In this document: piece after piece, positions 43,170 to 52,348 of the stretch
How positions within the stretch are numbered: position 1 is the stretch's first letter
Layout: each line of letters opens with the position of its first letter
Assembly: GCA_902651635.1 (NCBI GenBank)
Contig: CACRSC010000111.1
Coordinates: 11,018-72,500, forward strand
Direction of reading: 5' to 3'
DNA length: 61,483 nucleotides
Source: Mastigamoeba balamuthi
Taxonomy: Eukaryota > Evosea > Mastigamoebida > Mastigamoebidae
Notes under the pieces: model-generated
What the model saw: the letters and a program-made list of their open reading frames with translations, nothing else
Told to the model about the DNA's origin: nothing
The model's database searches: none
Made by a program: the position numbers and the translations under genes

Positions 43170-46100
43170 TTATATGACATGAAGAAGTTGATATGCGGGT
43201 TGCGATCCTTTTCCCTTCAGCTCAAGGGAAAGAGATGGTCCAAATGCAAAGTCACTCTGCAGCAGCTTGTATGTCTCATAGCAGCACAGTATCTGCCCAG
43301 ATGAAGCCTTCGCCTTGAGTCTGGCAGCCATATTTACTGTATCTGACCAAATATCATATATCCACATTGTCTTGCCAATAATTCCGGCTGTAACAGGACC
43401 AGAGCTTATTCCTGAGTGTACTTGAATTGGAAAGCCCTGTGGAATATGTGCTCTGCAATCATCACAGAACTCAAGAGCAGTACGAGCAATGCAAATGGGA
43501 CTACTTTCACTCCAATGTGGCACTCCAGATATCGCCACTGTATTGTGTTAGTTCTTATCTGCAAAGAAAGCGTGCATATAGTATTTCGAAGCATCTTGAT
43601 TTTTGTGATTCCATTCTTCTCGGCAATGGAATCAAAAAGGGCTGAAAGGCAATTTAGAAACTGAACAACTTGCTGAGGCTGTGATATGGCTGCCCACTCA
43701 GTGAAGCCACAGACTTCCAAAAAGAGAACAGAGGAAATTTCATAGGAAGCACTAAGATCATCAGGCTGCAGTCCTTCAATCAGTGCTTGATAAATATGTG
43801 GTGGAAACATGTTCAGAATGATACTATCAGACATACTGATTGGAAACCGTGAATAAGTGAAATATGACTGAGAACGCACCTTTTCTCCTCATCTATTGCT
43901 CCAAGAAGAAAGTTAACGGATTCTGCAACGTTATTAAGTTCAACCGAGCCGGAATGCAGTAGAGTAGTGCTTCTTGTTTCTGCGCATCGAATTTCTTGGC
44001 TCAGTTTGTCCAATTTTCGAAAGAGAAGCAACTCCATCATTGCGTAAAATAGCAACGGAGTTACAGCAATGAGTGATATGGCAATTGCAGCAATATTCCA
44101 CATGGCCTCTTTTTGGGCTAAAACTGACTTTGAATTCTCTCCAGTAAATAAGTAGAAACCCGGTTTTTGACTCTATTTTGATGTTAAGAACAAAAGAGAA
44201 AAGGCACATACTGCATTAGCAAACATTGCACCAGCAACCAGATAGCCTCGATGCGAACCTGCACTTTGATCTCCACAGAATGCAAGACCCTGGCTGAAAT
44301 TGTCGGAAATGAAAATAGTAGACTCCAGAATGAAACCCGAAATTGATCTATCTAAGATGGAATCAGAAACACCTATAGTAAGAGAATACCTGGAACATCC
44401 AGAATTCGATTTGTTGCAGAAACAAGCCGGTTGTTTTGTGCATCAAATGGACTTGGCCACAAATGACGAAACTTCTGTGGTATTTCGGCATCAATAGGAA
44501 AAGCTCCTACACATATCCCAGAAGTATTAGCCCAGTGTTGAAGTAGAATTCGAATATCCTGGGTCACAACAAGCCATCCAATGTGCTCACCCGATTGATC
44601 AGTTTTCGTCAGTCTCTTCGCAATAATTAATCGTGCAATATTTCTAAGCAGTGTTCAGAAAGATGAAAATGCTGATAATGATACGTTATTGGATCAGTAA
44701 CCACCCCTTCGTAGTCGTCTAATCCATTGGGAACGAGAATATCCCTAATAACTTGAACTTCTGCATCTGCATACTGCCGAGCACAGTGCCGATAATTATC
44801 CCAGCTGGATATGTTTCGAATTGTTCCATTTCTCATCATGAAAATGACCAGATCAACTTTACTGAAGTTCGCACAGAATTCTGTGGTCTCGGCATTGAAC
44901 TCTTTGAGCCACCAATTTGGAAAGAAGGAGTCGCCCAACAGCATGTATGAATACGAGTCATCCTGGAGACAGTGAGAACAAAATGCTCACTGCAATCACA
45001 TACCCATACTGCATATGATATAAGAGAATCAGCCATACGACTCTGCCCAGATACTAGCATGCTGGAGACTCGAGAGATGTCAGCAACAGCAATCTCCTTG
45101 ATGAGAAGTGTTTCTGCCCTGGATGAGACCGAAAGTAGAAGGCCGGCAGCTGCACTGAGTACAATAACAAGAAGTACTCCCGACAGAATTGCTTGTCGGA
45201 AACGGATCGAGTTCAATGGCGATACTGTCCCGACCTTTCTTCCTCGTTCCTTCGAGTGGCTCTGCTCAATAACACTGGTCCATGGAGATTGAGGTGTTTT
45301 TGATGGATTTTTGGTTTCATCTGAGAGCACTTCAATGCAAGGACCGCACTTTGAGGTGCCTAGTTTCGTGAGAATTGAGATTGAACAAGGACATACCGTT
45401 GTGATCCTGTTTCAGGGGATATACCGATAGTGAACAATCGGAGCCGGTGATCATTTGTCTTTCACCAAGAGAGAATTGCTGTGTATAACACAGCTTTTCC
45501 TGTGTCCGCTGACAACATAGTATTTGAGATGGTTGGGCAGCAACTTGAACACGTTCGACCAAAGAAACTGTGATGAACAATTTGTATGTGACGCTAATGA
45601 ATGAACTTACCAGCAGATCCCCACAGCTCGTATTTCACTGTCCTTTGACCGACAAGGGAGGCACAGCATGGCCCCGTTGCTATTCCAATTCTTAAGCATA
45701 GAGGTTGCTGATCATCCATCATCTGGCCTTTGCATAGTCTAGATTCGTTTGAGTAAATGAAAAGAGGATAATGTACTGCAAAAATGAAAGAGCTAAATTG
45801 GCAATTTGTATGACATCCGCCTCATCATAGGATGGTATTCCATAGGCCACAACTGCGGCTTGATTGAGCTTGATCGTCAACAGGTAAGGAACCAATGCTA
45901 ACCGTAGGCATCCCCCACTGTGCAGACCTTGAGTCCACGGTATTCTTCGAGTATAACATCCAGGCGAGAGAATAGAGAATTCAAGTACTCGGACACTAGT
46001 TTTGCTGGTGTGTGAGAGGACCTGCACGATGCCATTATGCAAGAAGAAAGGTCAGATTCTTTGCGCACCAAAAGGTAAAATTGCATATGTCAGCTTGCAT

Positions 46101-47811
46101 AACAGAGACCTCAGCATAAGAATAGCAAGGCACATGCCCCCGTTTGATGTCACTTATCACATGTGCAGGGAAGGTATTCATAAGAACAAAATCGGTTTGC
46201 CTGTTTGTCAGTGAGTGAAAAACGAAAGTGATTTTGAACCCACGCTCTTTGCTTCTGAAGATTGTCCATCAGGGCATTCACCATTTTTGCAACTTTGTGG
46301 ATTTCGGTTTTGCCCTTCACATCAATTCGGTCGTCCAAGTTCCTGCTCACTCCAATTTGGACGATTCGGTTCGAGAAGAAGCTGAGTAGGCGTATGACGA
46401 ATGCCTCCAAGAGAATAACAATGAACACAAACATGCACGACAATACTCCAAGGCATAGGCCGATCAGTTGCCCCTGAGCTATTCAACCGTCTTGTGAGAT
46501 ACGCATTTTGCTTACAACGTACTATTGTTAATTAGCCAAGCTGCTGGACGTGTACTCTGAAGGTACATAAACCCATGGTTGCCTTCCTGTTCCTTTGTCA
46601 GAAAGGACGAGTCCCGCTTTGCGTACAATGTCTACTATCACACTGCTTGTGGCAGTGTATGTTGAATCTGTTTTGTTGGCGTCCTTCGAGCAATGTAGAA
46701 TTGATTGCAGTGGCTGAATCTCTTTCGGTGTCACAGCTTTTACTCGGATCATGCTATCTGTCTTCCCCGTGAGAGAAAAAAAAGCCATCCAGATTATCAT
46801 ACCGGTAACGCTTCCTGTCGGAGTGGCATACGTGTCCAATCCGGTCCAGAGATCACGAATGTCGCTGTCGTATTTGCTCAAGTTTGTTATACTAATGAAT
46901 GATGTATGTTAGATGCGTCTTGGCCGCAGTGCAGAATGTACACAGTCAAACATAGATTTGTTGTGCTCGAGACCTTACTTAGTACTTCGGTCATATGTCG
47001 CGTGAAAACAACCCACCCTGCTTCTCCTTTGCCGGTCATGGCGGTTGTTTGCACGTAACCAGAAGCTACCACGTGCAGCGTGGATCTGGTTGTGAAAGTC
47101 AGACAAGGCAATATGTTATTGGCGTACGTCAGGGGTTCTTCCAGGATACCATATGCCACTCCAGTGCGAACTAATGCAGACCTGATTGCCTCCTTAAAGG
47201 GATTGGATACGTTCATCAGTTGGTGGTCACTCCAGTCGTAGAAGAGCCCGTTGTAGAACTGGTATTGCTGATTAAGTGTACAACTGGCCGTTGTACTTAC
47301 TTCTCCATCAGGCGTGAAGTACATTATGCTGGATAGAACCATCGACTCCAGGTAGCCATAATTGGCGTATTCTCCAAAGAACTCTGCGTTCGGGTTGCCG
47401 CCTTTCATGTAGCTGAATAGGGCATCCTAGGGGGCTCTTGAGGTCCGGATTTATCTGCCAGAATGGGGGGGGGCGGGCGCTCACCCAGAACTCCCACGAC
47501 AGCAGAACATCGCCAAGACCCGAGTTCTCGTCAGCGATAGCGCGGAGAGCGACATTAGTATCCACGAGCGCAGTGTTGCGCTCGATGCTCTCGAGCGACT
47601 TGGCCGAGAACGCGATGATTGCCCCCGAGGCAACAGCGCCGAGTCCGAGCAGCAAAAATAGAGCCGCACAGAGGACCCGCACACGGAGGCTTGCGCAGGG
47701 CCCGCCCTTGGCTGGGTGGAAGGCGGGTGTGCGCTCTCGGGGGCGCAGCACCGCGGGGAGGAGGCTTTCCTCGATCTCGATCAAGTTCACTGCGCTTGGC
47801 TGGGCACACAT
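43170..47811 (-). CDS. Tandem receptor cyclase (CHASE4-HAMP-CHD)x2
   Basis: ATG at 47811, stop at 43170, many introns. Module 1: membrane span VLCAALFLLLGLGAVASGAI, CHASE4-like sensor (LLSWEFW, DALFSYMKGGNPNAEFF), span near 46400, HAMP-like SRNLDDRIDVKGKTEIHKVA, then a class III cyclase domain with QADICNFT and KVCTVGDAY (both metal Asp) but YELWGSAVSLVERV (substrate Asp to Glu, Asn to Ser). Module 2: span ILSGVLLVIVLSAAAGLLLS, CHASE4-like DDSYSYMLLGDSFFPNWWLK, span IAAIAISLIAVTPLLFYAMM, HAMP-like region, then a cyclase domain with FLEVCGFT and KIKMLRNTI (both Asp lost) but YDIWSDTVNMAARL (Asp, Asn and Arg kept). A 76-nt intron (45396-45321, gtatgt...ctctcag) joins the modules in frame, and module 2 has no upstream ATG. 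It is probably a receptor adenylate cyclase whose two halves form one active site. One exon join near 45770 is unresolved. Confidence 0.72.
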
Positions 47812-47994
47812 CTCCTAATACCGGCCGGATAGAGAATACTGGCGCCGGTTGCGGATCTCGGTGCTTGTGTGGAAAAATCTGATGAATTTCGGTGTCGTCA
47901 CAGTCACATCACACGACCGAGTGGCGGTTTGAACCAAATACGTGTTTTTAATTTCTGGTTGTGAAAAAAGCGAGTGAATACAGAAACGGCAGGC

Positions 47995-50612
47995 TCATTG
48001 GCGGAGCTTAGCGAGAACCCTGTCAAGCTTGCTCACGATCTGCCTCCTAAACACCTGTTGAGTCTGGAATAATGAAAACAGGGCGTACATGGTGAGTCTA
48101 TTCGCAGGGACGTGTTCCCAGCACTGCTGGATTATTGCTACAACTTCCTCTGGCCAGTCCTGGCCCAGCGGTGGCCTTTCTCCCTTGACGGCCTGTGACT
48201 TGCATTAGCTACAATGAGCCTCCCGCGCAGCCATACCACAGCCTGGACGAGGACCTCCATCTGAGTAATGTGCTCGAAGGGAATGTCTCCGCTCAGCAGC
48301 TCCCACAGGCAGATGCCGAAGCTGTAAACGTCCACCTTCTCGTTGTACGCGGACTTGGTCAGCATCTCCGGGGCCATCCAAAGTGGCGACCCCACGCGCT
48401 CCGTAAGGGCTCCGTCTGTCGGCTCCAGGCAACTCAAGCCGAAGTCGCAGAGCTTCAGTGCGAAGTGATTGTCCAACTGCGAGATGAAGTCAGAGGTGTT
48501 ATGCGATGGCCTGGTGCACACGAACCAGGAGGTTCTCGGACTTGCAGTCCCTGTGGATGATGCGGGGGTGCAGCGTGTGGAGGTATAGGAGCCCCAGCGA
48601 CACCTGCTTCGCGATGTGCAGCGACAGTCGCAGGTCGAGCTTCGCGTGCTTGGTGTGCAGCAGGTCGAACACGCTACCCCCGTTCAGGAACTCCGTGACG
48701 ATGCAGAGGTGCGGCATGTGTGTGCAAGCGCCCATGTACAGCACGATGTTTGGATGTCTCAGGCTCCTGAGTTGTTCCTAACGATAAGACTGGGAAAATG
48801 GTTTGAGGAACTGACCCCAGGATTGCGATTTCGCGTCGGAAGGCCTGAATGAGCTTGTTGTCGAGCTTCGCGGGCTTGAGCTCCTTGACGGCAACTATGC
48901 AGCTCCGCCACTTGGCCTTGAAAACGATACCGAACGTGCCCTCGCCGAGCTTCTCGAGTATCTGAAGTTCGTCGTACGGGATTTCCCATTCGTACGTCTC
49001 GCCGGACGTCCGGACGCGCTCGCGGTCTCGCAGGAGCGTGAGGTCCCACTGGTACTGGAACACCGCCTTGAGGAACTCGGCGAACGTGATCATCCCATCG
49101 CGGTTGACGTCGATCTGAGCGTAGATCCTGTTGGCCTCTGGCCGGGTGAGCTCCGGGAACATCATCTTGAGCCCCAGGTAAAGCTCGTTGCTGTCTGCGG
49201 GAAGCTCAGTAGGTGAATCCAGCGGTGTACTTTCCGTACCTATGGTCCCGTTGTGGTTCGTGTCGATGGCGTTGAACGCTGGAGTAGCGAAGAGGGTTGT
49301 TCAGTTGTGCTTGCGTGAGAGCCAGAGTTGGGAGACACACCGTTGAGAGCCTCGACCTGCTGCTTTTCCGTGAGGTCGGGTATCGCAGCGGTGTTGGCGA
49401 CCCCGTCCCTCGTTGTCTTGTCTGGAAGGGGAGCCAGCCTCCCTCCTGTTGCAGACGGAGACATCATCCGCTGCTGCATTGGCGATCAGCACTGGGCGAG
49501 TGGGGGACCTGATTCCTATGCATGCGGTGCGGTGGTCTCGTGCCTTGTTGGCTGCCACGAGGAACATCGACCGGGCCTCCCGAACCATGGCCTCCTCCGC
49601 GCGCTTCCGCAGGCTCTCCTCCAGCCGCTTCAGCCCCTCCTCCTGCGCTCTCCGTTGGGTGAGCCACGGTGTGTGGGGGGGAACAGCTGAACGCTGGACC
49701 TTCTTGTGCAGCTGGTCCTCCTTGGAGCGTATCGCCTCCTCCCTGGCGTCCAGCTCGGCCTTCTTGGCTCGCAGCGCGCTCGTCGAGCCCACGCCGCCCG
49801 AGACCATCTGCGCCCTCACCTGCACGGTCTGCACCCCGCTATCCGCGCCCGCCGCTGTCGCCGCTGCCGCTCCCGCCTCGCCTCTGGGCGACTTGTGCAC
49901 GCCAGAGGCTCTTCGCGGAGAGACGGGCTGCGCACGTCCGAGGATATTGAGAAGGGCGCCACCGGGGGACACAATTGGGGGGGAGGGGACGGGGGACCTG
50001 CGGGGGCACGGGGACTGCAGGCGCGTCCCTGGGGCTCTTGCGCGCCGACCGCGGCGTCCCGCTGGCCCTGAGCCCGTTGGCGCTCGTCGTCGGGGCGGCT
50101 CGCGCGGACTGCGGGCCCGCGCCCCCGGACGCCGCGGACCTTCTGAGCGCCGCGCCCGCGGTCCCCGCGCTCGAGCTCCTCAGGTGCTGCTGCCTCCCCG
50201 ACATCCCCAGCGCCGGCTGCTGCTGCTGCTGCGCTGGCGGCGGCGGAGGCGCCTGCTGCCCCTGCGTCGCCGCTGCCTGCCCTGTGGGCGCCGGCGGCAG
50301 ATCGGGGGCCCCGAGAGACGTGAAGTCGTCGCGGCCCGTTCCCCTCTTGGGCCGGTGGCGCGCGACGGGCGACGACGACGACGGCGGCGGCTGTGGCTGC
50401 GCTATCTCGGCGGCGGCGGTCGCGGCGACGACCTCGATGACGCTGCCTGCGGCGGCCGATCCCGCGGAGGCCGACTGGCGCAGCGGCGAGCGGCGGGCGT
50501 GGGCGACGGCGATGCCGCCGACGGAGCCGCGCGACTTGCGGACGACGGCCGAGGCGGTGGCTGAGGCGGGGGACGAGACGGGCGACTGCGTGGCCACGGC
50601 TGCGGAGCTCAT
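47995..50612 (-). CDS. EF-hand TKL-type protein kinase
   Basis: ATG at 50612 (MSSAAVATQSPVSSPASATA), stop at 47997-47995 (ending LDRVLAKLRQ). The N-terminal 240 residues are low-complexity Ala/Ser/Pro/Gln. A coiled-coil segment follows (AKKAELDAREEAIRSKEDQL, RLEESLRKRAEEAMVREA), then EF-hands: AFNAIDTNHNGTIG and AQIDVNRDGMITFAEFLKAV. The kinase domain follows directly: LGEGTFGIVFKAKW, VAVKELKPAK, LRHPNIVLYMGACTHMPHL, IHRDCKSENLLV, LCDFGLSCLEP, VGSPLWMAPEMLTK, VDVYSFGICLWELLSG. HRDCKSENLL, the MGAC block and SPLWMAPE mark the TKL/RAF-MAPKKK group, and all catalytic residues are present. Ca2+ regulation is expected from the EF-hands. Short introns interrupt it, including one between LAILGS and LRSLRH. 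Confidence 0.88.
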
Positions 50613-51029
50613 CTGCCCCCTTTGCGCTCCGTGTTGCGTGCGCTTGTCTCGCTCAGCTGCTATATTTAGGAGATTCCCGAATTTGCCGATTTCGGTCCGC
50701 GTGATCATTTTCGCGGAGAGAAAAAGACTGTCACAGCTCCGCCGAAGCGGGCGCTCGGCCGTCGACGGCATGCGCGAGGTGGTCTCCTGCATAGTTTGCC
50801 CCGTTCCGCGATAGGGAAAAACCTGTGCATTCTAAAGAATACCATCCCGGCACTGCCTTTTTGGGCCGTGGATTGCGATCCTTCCTTACATCGCGTTCGA
50901 GAAAAAATCTGCCCCATCGGCAAATACACAACAGGCGTTGATGAGTACGAGGGAGTGTTTGTTCTGTGTTTGGTGTCGAGAGAGGAGAGCGGGGCAGCTG
51001 CTTCTGTGTGGCCAGCAGTTCCAGAATCA
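50613..51029. other. Intergenic region, no gene seen
   Basis: 417 bp between the kinase start and the GNAT stop (both minus strand). AT-richer than the exons; no coding signal. Likely kinase promoter and GNAT 3' untranslated sequence. Confidence 0.45.
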
Positions 51030-52028
51030 CTACCCGATTTCCAGCCCGGAGAGAAGCCACATGCGGCTGTCTCGGCTGTAGCGCGGCACGGAGCGGCCAT
51101 GCGCCGTGTCCAGGCTCACCCAGACCCTCGTCGACAGGTACAGATCGTCCTTGGGGAAGCCCAGCGAGTCCAGCAGGCTCATGGCCTCGGCGTTGCAGTC
51201 GCACACGATCATGTCGCACGTGGAGTTGCGCTTGGCGGGGTTGGAGGCGCGGATGGCTGCGCAGAGCAGCGCCTGGGCGCCCTCCCTGCTCGGCGCGACC
51301 AGCGGGCCGAAGCACATGCCGCTGAACCCCTCCCTCGAGAGCACAAACCCCACGACCTCCTGCGAGCCGTCGCGCAGCCCCCACCCACGCAGGCACGGCA
51401 TCCTGCGATACGCCTGCAGCGAGACACTGAGACCAACAGGGCACAAAACCCACCCACGGGCGAAGGAGAGGCGCACTCGGCTCTTGTCGAAGCCCGTCAC
51501 AGCTCGGTCGAGCTCGACAGCCCGGTCAAAGTCGGCGCTGCCGAGGTCCAGCTCGAACACGCCCTGGCCGGGGGCCGGCAGGCTGGCGATGACGTTGTCG
51601 AGGTCTGGGCGCCACCTGTACTGCGTCTCGCAGTCCACATGCACGCGGTCGCTGCCGAAGCGCCCCTCGAGCATGCGCTGCACGGCGGGCGACGCGCAGT
51701 CGGCGCCGAGCAGCGAGGCCCCGCACGACGTGGCGTACTCGGCGGCGCGCGCGAACAGCAGGGCGCCGACGCCGCGCGACCTGAACGCGCTGGTGACGAA
51801 CATGACCGAGATCCACGTGTACTGCTCGCACGGGCGCTCCATGACGCACGCCCCGACGACGGCGCCGCCGCTGAGCGCGCACCAGAGGCCGCTGGCGTGC
51901 GTCAGCGCCCGGCAGCGCTCCCAGTCGGCGTTGGAGAAGTTGTCCCACTCCTCCTCGTGCACGAGGGCTGTGCACGCGTCGTACAGCTCCGGGGTCAGCG
52001 GCCTGATCTCGATCGCGGGGTCCGCCAT
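51030..52028 (-). CDS. GNAT-family N-acetyltransferase, two-domain
   Basis: Start chosen at ATG 52028 (MADPAIEIRPLTPELYDACT) because the upstream in-frame extension is AT-rich and unlike coding sequence. The first domain has the GNAT core: GAVVGACVMERPCEQYTWIS, VMFVTSAFRSRGVGALLFAR (motif A, R-G-x-G-x-L for acetyl-CoA pyrophosphate), AAEYATSCGASLLGAD. The second half begins at DLDNVIAS and contains GFVLSREGFSGMCFGPLVAP and a DSLGFP...D..L..RV end, like the C-terminal domain of YitH-type GNATs. A short intron may lie near 51415-51465, but the frame is open through it. The substrate is not predictable. Confidence 0.75.
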   Translation of the reverse strand: MADPAIEIRPLTPELYDACTALVHEEEWDNFSNADWERCRALTHASGLWCALSGGAVVGACVMERPCEQYTWISVMFVTSAFRSRGVGALLFARAAEYATSCGASLLGADCASPAVQRMLEGRFGSDRVHVDCETQYRWRPDLDNVIASLPAPGQGVFELDLGSADFDRAVELDRAVTGFDKSRVRLSFARGWVLCPVGLSVSLQAYRRMPCLRGWGLRDGSQEVVGFVLSREGFSGMCFGPLVAPSREGAQALLCAAIRASNPAKRNSTCDMIVCDCNAEAMSLLDSLGFPKDDLYLSTRVWVSLDTAHGRSVPRYSRDSRMWLLSGLEIG

Positions 52029-52348
52029 GTGTGGCCAAGACTGACTGACGGGCTTACTGAGGGCCAGTGCACCTGGAATCTCAGATAGACGTATCTGCCG
52101 AATTTTCCCACATAGCAAGTCTTTCAGAAAATATCTATGCCGCGTGGGTGCTGATCATCACAAGCGGCCACTGCGAACCACGGACACTGGAGGTGAGCTT
52201 TGGCTCAGCTCTCCGCGACCCCGAAAACCCTGGGAAACAGCACAGAAGGGACGTTACCAGATTCATTAGATATTTATTTCTCCAGTTTCGCGGATTATTC
52301 AGTTTTTGCTCCCAAACGTTTCATTCAGGTCCCCGCGGCACCGCCTAT
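52029..52348. promoter_or_regulatory. Divergent promoter region
   Basis: 320 bp between the GNAT start (minus) and the ART-fusion start (plus), AT-rich relative to the genes. An acceptor-like cattcag just before the plus-strand ATG suggests that a 5' untranslated intron is possible. Confidence 0.35.

Noticed and set aside
43170-45330. Second cyclase module as an independent gene starting at 45330
   Set aside because: The apparent start at 45330 is GTG, a stop lies upstream in frame, and there is no ATG before the membrane span. The in-frame intron to the first module explains it better.
51415-51465. Intron in the GNAT gene
   Set aside because: A donor/acceptor pair exists, but no combination keeps the frame better than simple read-through, so it is left unspliced.
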